Positions 24,841 through 33,683 of a stretch of DNA of 64,000 nt are shown here, in pieces (position 1 is the stretch's first letter; each line of letters starts with the position of its first letter). The translations under genes were made by a program, and so were the position numbers. Under the pieces are notes generated by a model, which saw nothing but the letters and a program-made list of their open reading frames with translations, had not been told where the DNA came from and did no database searches. Source of the DNA: Melioribacteraceae bacterium (GTDB lineage Bacteria > Bacteroidota > Ignavibacteria > Ignavibacteriales > Melioribacteraceae). The stretch is from assembly GCA_030584085.1 (NCBI GenBank), contig CP129490.1:1583511-1647510 (forward strand). The letters run 5' to 3'.

Positions 24841-25974
24841 TTGGAACGACAAATAAAAATCGCATTATTAACTGCGGGTAGATCAGATTACAGTATTTAT
24901 CTACCCCTTATGAAAAAGTTAGTTTCTGAAAAGCATTTAAACCTTAATATTATTGCCTTTGGCTCCCATCCTTATAAAGAATTTGGCAGAACAGTAGATT
25001 TTATTGAAAAAGATGGTTTTAAAGCTAAATACATTGTAAGCGCTCTTGAATCCGATTTTTCACCGGAATCAATAGCAATAAGTATGGCTAATACAATAAA
25101 AGAATTTGCTCATATTTATGAAAAAGAAAATTATGATTTGATTTTCGCTTTAGGAGATAGATTTGAAATGTTTGCAGCAGTATCTGCATCAGTTCCATTT
25201 AACATTCCTGTAGCTCATATTCACGGCGGTGAAAGTACGTTAGGTGCAATTGATGATAAATTTAGGCATTCTATTACATTGATGTCAAAGTATCATTTTA
25301 CTTCAACTGAAAATCATGCTAAGAAAGTAGCTATATTAATTGATTCTGATGAGTTTGTTTATAATGTGGGTGCACTTGCGTTAGATAATATTACGGAAAT
25401 GCAGTTATTATCAATAGATGAATTGAAAAAAGAACTTGAGATAGATTTTACAAAACCAACACTGCTAGCAACGATTCATCCTGAAACCATTAATTTAAAT
25501 GTAAACTCAAAGTTGGTAGAAGAATTTATTAAAGCAATTGAGCTATCTGGCTACCAAATCTTGATTACGCTTCCAAACAATGATACTTCTAATCAATATA
25601 TTCGTAAAGAATTGCTGAAATTTAGTGAAACTAATAAAAATGTTTTCGCCTTTGATGCACTTGGACCTTTAAAATATTACTCTTGTATGAAGCATTGTTA
25701 TGCAGTGATTGGTAATTCATCAAGTGGTATTATTGAAGCAGCATCTTTTGGAAAATACGTAATAAATATCGGTGATCGTCAGAAAGGTCGTGACCGAGGG
25801 GAAAACATAATTGATACTCCAATTGACGCAAATCAAATAAAAAAGAAAATTGAAGAAATAAAAAAAATGCCGGATTTAGATAAAAAAAATATCTACGGTG
25901 AGGGTAATACAGCTGATAAAATTATTTCAATAGTAAAAAGATTTTATTTCTCACCTGGAAACCAATTGGTATGA
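24841..25974 (+). CDS. legG: Hydrolysing UDP/GDP-diacetylbacillosamine 2-epimerase (NeuC/LegG family)
   Basis: A 377-residue GT-B-fold epimerase-hydrolase that releases 2,4-diacetamido-2,4,6-trideoxymannose for LegI. Motifs: LLTAGRSDYSIYLPLMKKL at the N-terminus, LGDRFEMFAAVSA, VAHIHGGESTLGAIDDKFRH, LATIHPET, and GNSSSGIIEAASFGK followed by the GDRQKGRDRGENI nucleotide-binding loop. The start is TTG at 24841, with no ATG nearby. It overlaps ptmE by 4 bp. The gene marks the left end of the repeat-poor, AT-rich run of overlapping genes. Confidence 0.9.
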   Translation: MERQIKIALLTAGRSDYSIYLPLMKKLVSEKHLNLNIIAFGSHPYKEFGRTVDFIEKDGFKAKYIVSALESDFSPESIAISMANTIKEFAHIYEKENYDLIFALGDRFEMFAAVSASVPFNIPVAHIHGGESTLGAIDDKFRHSITLMSKYHFTSTENHAKKVAILIDSDEFVYNVGALALDNITEMQLLSIDELKKELEIDFTKPTLLATIHPETINLNVNSKLVEEFIKAIELSGYQILITLPNNDTSNQYIRKELLKFSETNKNVFAFDALGPLKYYSCMKHCYAVIGNSSSGIIEAASFGKYVINIGDRQKGRDRGENIIDTPIDANQIKKKIEEIKKMPDLDKKNIYGEGNTADKIISIVKRFYFSPGNQLV

Positions 25975-27032
25975 AAAAGCAATTCAAAAATATTTTAATT
26001 GACAAAACAGCGACTGCAAAAGATGCTATTAAGCAGCTTGATAGAAATTTAGAAAAAATTCTTTTTGTCGTTGATGAGAGCAATAAACTTATCGGTTCTG
26101 TTACAGATGGTGATATAAGACGCTGGATTCTTAAAGATGGTGATTTATCAATTGAAGTGGACAAGGTTTGTTTCAAAGGTACATTCTTTGTCCAGCATGA
26201 TTATAACATAGATAACATTAAGAGAGAAATACGCAAGAGAGAAATTTCTTATGTACCGGTAGTTAATGATGATCACATAATAGTCGAATTTCTAACGTGG
26301 GATAATTTGTTTGACAAGAAAATTATTCGTAAAATAAAAAATAAAATTGATGCCGCAGTTGTTATCATGGCTGGTGGTAAGGGGACAAGATTGGATCCAT
26401 TCACTAAAATTCTTCCTAAACCACTTATTCCCATTGGCGATAAAACAATACTTGAAGTAATAATTGAAAAGTTCACAGCTTATCAACAAGATGAATTCTA
26501 TATATCAGTTAACCACAAAGCCAAAATAATAAAATCCTATTTTGAAGAAATACAACCAAGCTATAAAATCAAATATATTGATGAGGAAAAACCTTTAGGA
26601 ACAATCGGTGCTCTTAAAAAAATTGATGGCGAAATCAAAAAGAATATGATTCTAACTAATTGTGACATAATTATAGAAGCAGATTATACGGATATTTTAG
26701 AGCATCATATTAAAGAAAAAAATGATATAACAATTGTTGCTTCATTAAAACATTATAATATTCCTTACGGTATATGTGAAATTGAGAACGGTGGAATACT
26801 TATTGACATTAAAGAAAAACCGGAATATGACCTTCTGGTTAATACAGGTATGTACGTTCTCAAACCTGAAGTTCTAAAACATATTCCAAAAGATGAGTTC
26901 TTTCACATAACACATTTGATAGAAAAAATAAAATCGACTCACAAGATTGGTATTTATCCAATAAGTGAAAACTCCTGGATTGATATTGGTGAGATGACCG
27001 AATATAAAAAGGCTCTAAACAAATTATTGTAG
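25971..27032 (+). CDS. ptmE: CBS-domain nucleotidyltransferase, probably glucosamine-1-P guanylyltransferase
   Basis: A 353-residue fusion: two N-terminal CBS motifs (about residues 1-120; LFVVDESNKLIGSVTDGDIR, VPVVNDD) and a sugar-phosphate nucleotidyltransferase domain from about 127 with AGGKGTRLDPFTKILPKPLI, LTNCDIIIEADY and DIGEMTEYKKAL. This architecture is that of PtmE/LegX, which makes GDP-glucosamine for legionaminic acid synthesis. It implies a GDP-linked rather than a UDP-linked pathway. It is followed 22 bp later by the hisF homologue. Confidence 0.85.
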   Translation: MKKQFKNILIDKTATAKDAIKQLDRNLEKILFVVDESNKLIGSVTDGDIRRWILKDGDLSIEVDKVCFKGTFFVQHDYNIDNIKREIRKREISYVPVVNDDHIIVEFLTWDNLFDKKIIRKIKNKIDAAVVIMAGGKGTRLDPFTKILPKPLIPIGDKTILEVIIEKFTAYQQDEFYISVNHKAKIIKSYFEEIQPSYKIKYIDEEKPLGTIGALKKIDGEIKKNMILTNCDIIIEADYTDILEHHIKEKNDITIVASLKHYNIPYGICEIENGGILIDIKEKPEYDLLVNTGMYVLKPEVLKHIPKDEFFHITHLIEKIKSTHKIGIYPISENSWIDIGEMTEYKKALNKLL

Positions 27033-27054
27033 TTAAAGAAGCAGTAGACTAAAT

Positions 27055-27909
27055 ATGTCAAAAAATATTAGAATTATTCCTAGATTAGATATAAAAGGAC
27101 CTAATGTGGTCAAGGGAGTGCATCTAGAAGGTCTTCGGGTATTAGGTAAACCTGATGAAATGGGGAGATTTTATTATGAAAATGGAGCTGACGAATTATT
27201 TTATCAAGATACAGTAGCAAGTCTCTATGGGAGAAATCATCTTGATGATCTAATAAGAAAGATAGCTAAAGAAATCTTTATTCCACTCACGGTTGGAGGT
27301 GGGTTACGCACTATCGATGATATGCAAAAAGTCCTACTTGCTGGAGCAGATAAAATAGCAATAAATACTACGGCAATAAAAAATCCCGAAATTATTCAAT
27401 CTGCCTCTAAATATTTTGGCTCTTCAACAATAGTTATTTCCATCGAAGCTATCAAACAACCCGATGGCAACTATTTAGCTTTTACTGACAATGGAAGAGA
27501 TTATACTGGAATTGAGGTAGTTCATTGGGCAAAAAGAGTTGAAGAGTTAGGAGCTGGGGAGATAGTAATCACTTCTGTAGATAGAGAGGGGACGGGGCAA
27601 GGGTTTGATTTGGAATTGGTAAAGAGAGTTTCTGAAGCCGTGGGTATTCCAGTTATCGCACATGGTGGAGCTGGAAATATTCACCATATTTACCAGGTTA
27701 TTATAGCTGGAAAAGCTGATGCAGTAGCCATTTCTTCAATTCTACATTATAATTTTATTAAAGATTATAATATAGAGATGGATAGATTTAATGAAGAAGG
27801 AAATATAGATTTTTTAAAAAGCGGTAAAGAAAATCAACGAATTGACTCAACTAATTTATTAGAGATTAAAAACTACTTGTTCAACAAAGGTATTAATTGT
27901 AGATCATGA
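27055..27909 (+). CDS. HisF-like subunit of a sugar amidotransferase
   Basis: A 284-residue (beta-alpha)8 protein homologous to imidazole glycerol phosphate synthase subunit HisF, with IIPRLDIKGPNVVKGVHLEG at the N-terminus, LTVGGGLRTIDDMQKVL and VIAHGGAGNIHH. The first catalytic aspartate is present (D12); the second (Asp130 in HisF) corresponds to E131 in VISIEAIKQ. It is about 30 residues longer than HisF at the C-terminus. With the HisH-like glutaminase and WbpG-like proteins it should deliver ammonia for converting an N-acetyl group to acetamidino, as HisF2/HisH2/WbpG do in Pseudomonas; a histidine role is unlikely. Confidence 0.85.
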   Translation: MSKNIRIIPRLDIKGPNVVKGVHLEGLRVLGKPDEMGRFYYENGADELFYQDTVASLYGRNHLDDLIRKIAKEIFIPLTVGGGLRTIDDMQKVLLAGADKIAINTTAIKNPEIIQSASKYFGSSTIVISIEAIKQPDGNYLAFTDNGRDYTGIEVVHWAKRVEELGAGEIVITSVDREGTGQGFDLELVKRVSEAVGIPVIAHGGAGNIHHIYQVIIAGKADAVAISSILHYNFIKDYNIEMDRFNEEGNIDFLKSGKENQRIDSTNLLEIKNYLFNKGINCRS

Positions 27910-28571
27910 TAAGGAATAGCAAAAAGAAAAAAATAGTTATAATTGATTATAAGATGAGTAATCTTTATAGTGTTCAAAATGCTCTTAAATTATTCCCACT
28001 TGAAGTCATTATTTCAAGTGATTTTCATGATTTGGCAAGTGCTGATGCAGCAATTTTGCCTGGTGTAGGCGCTTTTAAAGAGGCAATGAACAGTCTAAAT
28101 CGACTTGATTTTATTTCTCCGATTCATGATTTTATCGATAGCCGGAAGCCTTTTTTAGGCATTTGTCTTGGTTTTCAACTTTTGTTTTCTGAAAGTTTTG
28201 AGTTTGGTTTCTATAAAGGATTAGGTGTCTTCGAAGGTGAAGTATTGTCACTGAAAAAAAATATAATAACGGAAAAAATACCTCATATTGGTTGGAATAA
28301 AGTTTATTTTGAAAATAATAGTGATTCAAAATCTTCATTTTTGCGTAGACTTGCATCAGAAGATTTTTTTTATTTTGTACATTCATTTTTTGTTAAACCA
28401 CAATTAGAATCTATCTCTCTTGGAAAAACTTTCTACGATGATTTTAAATTTTGTTCTGCCGTAATGCATGAGAATGTCATAGCGACTCAATTTCATCCAG
28501 AAAAAAGTGGATCAGTTGGGCTAAGTTTCTTAAATAATTTTTTAGAAATGAATAATCTAATAGGAGATTAA
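27906..28571 (+). CDS. HisH-like class I glutamine amidotransferase subunit
   Basis: A 221-residue glutaminase homologous to HisH. It contains IIDYKMSNLYSVQNAL and ILPGVGAFKEAMNSL, the nucleophile C87 in LGICLGFQLLF, and the His-Glu pair in TQFHPEKSG. It should release ammonia from glutamine for its HisF-like partner, whose gene it overlaps by 4 bp. The amidotransferase gene follows after 3 bp. Together they form a sugar-modification trio, not part of a his operon. Confidence 0.88.
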   Translation: MIRNSKKKKIVIIDYKMSNLYSVQNALKLFPLEVIISSDFHDLASADAAILPGVGAFKEAMNSLNRLDFISPIHDFIDSRKPFLGICLGFQLLFSESFEFGFYKGLGVFEGEVLSLKKNIITEKIPHIGWNKVYFENNSDSKSSFLRRLASEDFFYFVHSFFVKPQLESISLGKTFYDDFKFCSAVMHENVIATQFHPEKSGSVGLSFLNNFLEMNNLIGD

Positions 28572-28574
28572 TAA

Positions 28575-29765
28575 ATGTTTGAACGTGGTAATCTTGAAAG
28601 GCAATTACTAAAATTACCGGAAGTCGTCAAATTATGCAAATTATGTGGCTATAGTAATCAAAGGCCACGAATACTTTTTGACGAGGACGGTGTTTGTAGT
28701 GGTTGTAAAAACAATCAGTATAAAAATACAATTGACTGGGATAAAAGAGAGAATGAGTTAATCAAACTTCTAGACAAACATAGAAAAAACGATGGATCAT
28801 TTGATGTCATAGTTCCAAGTAGCGGAGGTAAAGATTCAGGATATGTTGCACATCAGTTAAAATATAAATATGGTATGCATCCCCTTACTGTTACATGGAG
28901 TCCACTTGAATATACTGAAATTGGATTCCAAAACCTTCAATCTTTTATTAAAGCAGGATTTCAGAATATTCTGTGCACTCCAAATGGTAGATTTCAACGC
29001 AAACTCGCAAGATTATGTTTTGAAGAGTTAGGTGATGCTTTCCATGTTTTTGTACTTGGTCAAATCTCATATCCTTTTCATATGGCTGTTAAGCATGGAG
29101 TAAATCTAATATTTTATGGAGAGAATGGTGAGGCTGAATATGGTGGAGATCCAAAATATTTTGATAAACCATATAAACCTGTTGAAGAATTCGTTGATCA
29201 TTTTTTTAAGGGAGTAACTTTCAGGGAATTATTGGAATACGGAGTTAAAAACAAAGACTATTTGACGAAGGATGACTTTGATGAATCCGACCTGACTTTT
29301 TATGAACCTCCCAAAATTGAAGATATGAAAAAGATTGGGATTGTTGGTAAACACTTTTTTTCATATTACAAGAAATGGATCCCTCAAGAAAACTATTATT
29401 ACGTTACTGAAAATATGGGTTTTAAAGCAAATCCTGTGCGTACCGAAGGAACTTACTCAAAATATGCTAGCCTTGATGACAAGATGGATGGAATGCATTA
29501 TTATTTAAGATATATAAAATTTGGGTTAGGAAGAGCTATGGAAGATGCGGCTCACGAAATTAGAGATGGGCATCTAACCCGTGAAGAGGGTATCGCTTTG
29601 ATAAAAAAGTATGAAGGTGAATTTCCCAAAAAATATTTTAATGATTTTTTAGAATATTTAGAGATAACCGAAGAACATTTTTGGGAAGTAATTGATTGCT
29701 GGAGACTTCCTCATATATGGAAAAAAGAAAATGGGGAATGGAAATTGAGATTTGAGTACGAATAA
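28575..29765 (+). CDS. N-acetyl sugar amidotransferase 1 (WbpG/PseA family)
   Basis: A 396-residue PP-loop ATP pyrophosphatase that activates an N-acetyl group for conversion to acetamidino. The N-terminal zinc ribbon is CKLCGYSNQRP...CSGC, the PP-loop SGGKDS lies at about residues 83-88, and the family-typical YGENGEAEYGGDP and HEIRDGHLTREE motifs follow. It should receive ammonia from the adjacent HisH/HisF pair. A second copy is 59 bp downstream and a third, fused to its own glutaminase, is at 48601. Confidence 0.9.
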   Translation: MFERGNLERQLLKLPEVVKLCKLCGYSNQRPRILFDEDGVCSGCKNNQYKNTIDWDKRENELIKLLDKHRKNDGSFDVIVPSSGGKDSGYVAHQLKYKYGMHPLTVTWSPLEYTEIGFQNLQSFIKAGFQNILCTPNGRFQRKLARLCFEELGDAFHVFVLGQISYPFHMAVKHGVNLIFYGENGEAEYGGDPKYFDKPYKPVEEFVDHFFKGVTFRELLEYGVKNKDYLTKDDFDESDLTFYEPPKIEDMKKIGIVGKHFFSYYKKWIPQENYYYVTENMGFKANPVRTEGTYSKYASLDDKMDGMHYYLRYIKFGLGRAMEDAAHEIRDGHLTREEGIALIKKYEGEFPKKYFNDFLEYLEITEEHFWEVIDCWRLPHIWKKENGEWKLRFEYE

Positions 29766-29823
29766 TATGGATGCTCAAATACTGAGTAATATAAATTTTA
29801 TAATAATAACTTAGGTGATTCAT

Positions 29824-30936
29824 ATGAAATATTGCAAAAACTGTATCATGCCCGATACAAGACCAAATATTTTCTTTCATGAAGATGGAATTTGTGCCCC
29901 ATGTAAAAACCATCAGAGAAAACAGACTATAGATTGGGATAAGAGGTGGTTTGAACTTAAGGAACTTGCTAATACTTATAGAGGTAGTAATGGAAATTAT
30001 TATGATTGTATTATAACAGCAAGTGGTGGAAAAGATAGTCATTATCAAACATATATTTTCAAAGAAAAACTCAAAATGAACCCATTAATAGTGTCAATTG
30101 ATAATTTTTCATGGACAGAAACAGGAAGGAAAAATTGGTCTAATTTGTTGACAACTTTCGGAGTGGATGCTCATGTTATGTCACTCAATCCTCAGGTTTG
30201 TAAAAAAATGTTTCGTAAAGCATTCTTCAAACTTGGTTCACCCACATGGTACTTTGATCTTGCTATATACGCTTATCCTTTACAAATTGCAATCAAATTA
30301 GGGATACCTTTAATAATCTATGGTGAAAATACTAATTATGAGAGGGGCGGAGCTGTCAACACCGATTCACCGAGCGCATTAGAGCAGATTAATAACGACG
30401 TGGTAAAACCTGTACCTTGGGAAGAATGGCTAGATAACGAAATTCAACTGAAGGACGTGCAACCAGCAATCTATCCATCGAAAGAACTGATCGCAAATGC
30501 AAAACTTAACCCAGTGTTTTTAAGTTATTACGTACCTTGGAGTAGTCACGGCAATTATGAATTCGCTAAATCTAGGGGTTTTAAATCTTTAGAAGATACT
30601 GGCGAGTGGATACGCGATGGCTTTATAAATCAATATGATCAAATTGATACAATCGGATATTTAGTTCACACTTGGATGAAGTTTGTGAAGTTTGGACATT
30701 GGATTTCCACTGATTATGCCTCGCTCTATATAAGAGAAGGCAAAATGACTCGTGACGAAGCACTTAAATATGTCAATGCAGAAGAATATAAACTGGACAA
30801 AAAAATGCTTAATGATTTTCTTTCTTTTACAGGTATTACTGAAAAGGAGTTTTGGGATACAGTTGATAAATTTGCAAATAAGGAAATAGTGGAGAAGAAG
30901 GATGGTGTTTGGAGATTAAAAGTGCCTGCACATTAA
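29824..30936 (+). CDS. N-acetyl sugar amidotransferase 2 (WbpG/PseA family)
   Basis: A 370-residue paralogue of the preceding protein: zinc-ribbon cysteines in YCKNCIMPDTRP and CAPCKNH, PP-loop SGGKDS at about residues 67-72, IIYGENTNYERGG, and YIREGKMTRDEAL. The two copies differ widely, so they probably act on different positions or sugars rather than being a recent duplication. ATG 29824 is preferred over GTG 29815. No glutaminase is adjacent apart from the HisH-like gene two genes upstream. Confidence 0.9.
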   Translation: MKYCKNCIMPDTRPNIFFHEDGICAPCKNHQRKQTIDWDKRWFELKELANTYRGSNGNYYDCIITASGGKDSHYQTYIFKEKLKMNPLIVSIDNFSWTETGRKNWSNLLTTFGVDAHVMSLNPQVCKKMFRKAFFKLGSPTWYFDLAIYAYPLQIAIKLGIPLIIYGENTNYERGGAVNTDSPSALEQINNDVVKPVPWEEWLDNEIQLKDVQPAIYPSKELIANAKLNPVFLSYYVPWSSHGNYEFAKSRGFKSLEDTGEWIRDGFINQYDQIDTIGYLVHTWMKFVKFGHWISTDYASLYIREGKMTRDEALKYVNAEEYKLDKKMLNDFLSFTGITEKEFWDTVDKFANKEIVEKKDGVWRLKVPAH

Positions 30937-30978
30937 ACTAAATATCTTTTTCCTTTAAAAATAAAAAAGAAAAGTAAT

Positions 30979-31443
30979 ATGAAAATATTCAGAGACAAAG
31001 TGTATTTAGAGAAGAAAAAGAATTTGCTTTCTACTTTAAGTTTTCTTAAAGCAATAGACTCAAACTTGCCATTACAAAAAGCTATTGAAATCGCCGATTA
31101 TGCTGCTGCTAACTATTTAATTACTTATTACGAAGAAGTTTTTGATGGTACTGAGCCGGCTTCACAACAACGTTTTGACAGGTTTAGAGAGCATTATCTT
31201 CAACACTCTTTAAAAAGTTCGTATTGTGAAGTGATAGAGTCCACTGAAACATATTTAAAGGTTCAATTCCTGAGATGTCCATTTGTTGAAATTCTCGATG
31301 ATGAAAAACTACTTCATTTTGCTGAATCATCGTGTAAATCTGATCAGGCTTTTACAGAAAAATTATTACCTGGAGTAAAATTTAATCGATTAAGTTCAAT
31401 TGTTGCAGGTGAGCAAAAGTGTATCATGGAATGGTCCAAATAA
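30979..31443 (+). CDS. ATC-hydrolase-like protein (PF14196-type) in amidotransferase operon
   Basis: A 154-residue protein whose C-terminal half fits the L-2-amino-thiazoline-4-carboxylic acid hydrolase family pattern: LRCPFVEIL, SSCKSDQAF, LPGVKFNRLSSIVAGEQKC and a terminal MEW. These provide three spaced cysteines and an F-x-R element. The founding enzyme opens a cyclic isothiourea; a role on an amidine or amide of the sugar is speculative. The N-terminal half is helical and unrecognised. It follows the second amidotransferase by 42 bp in the same direction and precedes a decayed gene. Confidence 0.55.
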   Translation: MKIFRDKVYLEKKKNLLSTLSFLKAIDSNLPLQKAIEIADYAAANYLITYYEEVFDGTEPASQQRFDRFREHYLQHSLKSSYCEVIESTETYLKVQFLRCPFVEILDDEKLLHFAESSCKSDQAFTEKLLPGVKFNRLSSIVAGEQKCIMEWSK

Positions 31444-31462
31444 ATTTTAACAATGTACTTTT

Positions 31463-31890
31463 ATGATTTTTGATAGTCTTAAAAACATTTCTCTTTATAA
31501 TTACTTTTTAAAAGAAATGTCCGATTTTATCAAAGAAGTAGATTCCCCTTCCATATCAAGTGATAGTATATTTTATAAAAAAATATTAAAACAATAATTA
31601 ATAAATTTTATACTGAGAAAAATATTGATAGTATTCTTGAAAACCATAGCGAATGTATTGATTCTTACTTTGTTATTTTTTGAGCAGAGAGGATTTTCCT
31701 TGTGCAAGTTAATACATCATAAAATATAAAGAATATGATGCGGACAAAAACTACGAATTACACAATAAAACTGGAAATGAAAACTCAACAGTTCTATTAA
31801 AAAAAGATTTTTGTATTTTCTTTCAAATTGCGGTAAATAAACCAGGCTGAGAATAAATGACGAGGCGTGTTTTGTTAAAAAATAGTTTTT
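31463..31890 (+). pseudogene. Decayed YhcH/YjgK/YiaL family gene
   Basis: The reading begins MIFDSLKNISLYNYFLKEMSDF, the usual start of YhcH-type proteins, and stops at 31595. Further downstream, in other frames, pieces match the same family: HSECIDSYFVIF then a stop then AERI (expected gHrxyiDixyvixGxErI), and EYDADKNYELHN with LLKKDFCIFF and NKPG near the end. Internal stops and frameshifts make it non-functional. YhcH-like proteins accompany sialic-acid-type sugar genes, so this was likely once part of the locus. Confidence 0.8.
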
Positions 31891-31909
31891 ATAATTTAAG
31901 TAAAAGGTC

Positions 31910-32923
31910 ATGAAAAATAAAATAAAACTTATTGCAGAAACAGCTTGGCATCACGAAGGAGATTTTGAGTTTATAAAGGTTTTATCAGAAAAAATTCTGA
32001 GTGATTCCAAAGCAGACATTATTAAATTTCATCTCTTGTTGGACATTGATGAATATATTGATAGAAATTATTCTTTATTCAATACTTTAAATAAATGGAT
32101 GCTGAAAAAGGAGCAGTTGGAATTTTTATTAGAATTAACAATCAATAATGAAAAAGAATTGATGCTATTGTTCAATGATAAAAAGTCAGTAGATTTTGGA
32201 ATGAAATTTAATCCATATCTCATAGAAGTTCACTCTACTTGTCTCAATGACATACATTTACTTGAACATATTAGGAATAATATAAGTAAAACTCAAAAAA
32301 TAGTCTTGGGAGTCGGTGGATCTACCCTATATGAGATTGAAAATGCGATTGAAATATTGCAATCCAAGAATATAATTTTAATGTTCGGATTCCAGAATTA
32401 TCCTACAGAATATGCAAATATCAATCTCAGAAAAGTTAAAAAAATTATGCAAATGTTTCCTGATTTTGAATATGGTTTTGCCGATCATACTGCTTGGAAT
32501 GAAAAAAACAATGTTTTGATTACACTTCTTGAAGCCACTTTAGGAATGAATTATATAGAGAAGCACGTAACACATCGATTTGGAGTAGAAAGGTGTGATT
32601 GGCAGGCTGCTATTACAATTGAAATGTTTAACGAAATTGCTGATAAGTTGCGGATTTTAGAACAATTGAATGGAGATGGGCTTCTAGGTCTAAACGCTGG
32701 AGAGAAGAAGTATTCCACTTTTGGCCCAATGAAAAAAGCACCATTTATTTCTAAAGATGTTACTGAAAATGACTTCCTTACACTTGATAATTTAATATTT
32801 AAGAGAAGTAATCAAGAATCCGATTTATCTCAACTAGACGTGTTAGAAAAAATAGGTTCTAAATTTAGGAGAAATTTAAAAGCCAATTCTATTTTGAACA
32901 GCAGTCATTTTACTAGAGAATAA
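31910..32923 (+). CDS. Second NeuB-family sugar-acid synthase, divergent
   Basis: A 337-residue protein with NeuB-type TIM-barrel and SAF domains. Recognisable segments are IIKFHLLL, LGVGGSTLYEIENAIEIL, GFQNYPTEYANINL, YGFADHTAWNE, NYIEKHVTHRF and, in the C-terminal SAF domain, KKAPFISKDVTENDFL. It departs from LegI at the first motif, with AETAWHHEGD in place of AEAGVNHNG, and the middle is shorter. It should condense PEP with an amino-hexose, but the substrate is likely different. It is followed 1 bp later by a cytidylyltransferase-like gene, so the two form a cassette. Confidence 0.82.
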   Translation: MKNKIKLIAETAWHHEGDFEFIKVLSEKILSDSKADIIKFHLLLDIDEYIDRNYSLFNTLNKWMLKKEQLEFLLELTINNEKELMLLFNDKKSVDFGMKFNPYLIEVHSTCLNDIHLLEHIRNNISKTQKIVLGVGGSTLYEIENAIEILQSKNIILMFGFQNYPTEYANINLRKVKKIMQMFPDFEYGFADHTAWNEKNNVLITLLEATLGMNYIEKHVTHRFGVERCDWQAAITIEMFNEIADKLRILEQLNGDGLLGLNAGEKKYSTFGPMKKAPFISKDVTENDFLTLDNLIFKRSNQESDLSQLDVLEKIGSKFRRNLKANSILNSSHFTRE

Positions 32924-32924
32924 A

Positions 32925-33683
32925 ATGAAAATTGGATTTTTAATTACAGCAAGGTTAAAATCAACACGTCTTCCAAACAAATTAATTTTGAAGATATTTG
33001 ACAGAGAAATAATTCGATGGATGATAGATAGATTGAAGCTATCAGATCAGTTACATAACATAATCATTTGTACTTCTCTTAACAGTCAAGATGATCCTTT
33101 AGAAAAGATAGCTTTGGAAGAAGGCATAAATTGTTTTCGAGGAAGCGAAGAAGACGTACTTAAAAGGTTGTTGGATGCGGCACTTCTCTTTAATTTAGAC
33201 TATATCGTTAATGTTACTGCGGATTGCCCGTTGGTTTCATTCGAATACATTAGTGAGATTATTAAAGAGTTTAAAAAATCAGAGGCTGATTTAATACGTT
33301 GTTTGGATTTACCTCACGGACTTTTTTCATATGGCATAAAAATTAACGCTCTCAGTAAAGTTTGTGAAATAAAATCAAGTAACTCAACAGAAGTATGGGG
33401 AAAATACTTTACCGATACTGGATTATTTAATGTAGTTGATTTAGTAATTCCAGAAACCCTAAAAAGATCGAATTATAGATTAACTCTTGATTATCAAGAA
33501 GATTATGATTTTTTTATGGCAATATTTAATTATTTCGGACTTGACACATATAAAAAAGGCATTAGCGAAATAATCTCTTTTTTGGATGAACATCAGGAAG
33601 TTGTAGAAATAAATAAAAATTGTCGCGATGCATTTAAAGTAAACTGGGAATCACAAAATAATTATAGTGTCAAAAGTGAATAG
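32925..33683 (+). CDS. Cytidylyltransferase-domain protein (SpsF/PseF-like)
   Basis: A 252-residue nucleotidyltransferase of the acylneuraminate cytidylyltransferase group: LITARLKSTRLPNKLI at the N-terminus with the nucleotide-binding Arg/Lys, FRGSEEDVLKRLL, and VNVTADCPLVS with the metal-binding aspartate. It should activate a nonulosonic acid with CTP. It is the only such gene in the window, so it may serve both LegI and the second NeuB product. It overlaps the next gene by 17 bp. Confidence 0.8.
   Translation: MKIGFLITARLKSTRLPNKLILKIFDREIIRWMIDRLKLSDQLHNIIICTSLNSQDDPLEKIALEEGINCFRGSEEDVLKRLLDAALLFNLDYIVNVTADCPLVSFEYISEIIKEFKKSEADLIRCLDLPHGLFSYGIKINALSKVCEIKSSNSTEVWGKYFTDTGLFNVVDLVIPETLKRSNYRLTLDYQEDYDFFMAIFNYFGLDTYKKGISEIISFLDEHQEVVEINKNCRDAFKVNWESQNNYSVKSE

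Noticed and set aside
27055-28571. Part of a histidine biosynthesis operon
   Set aside because: No other his genes are present, the second HisF catalytic aspartate is changed, and the neighbours are sugar amidotransferases.
31444-31909. Intact short gene at 31463-31597
   Set aside because: It is only the first third of a YhcH-like protein; matching remains continue downstream in broken frames.
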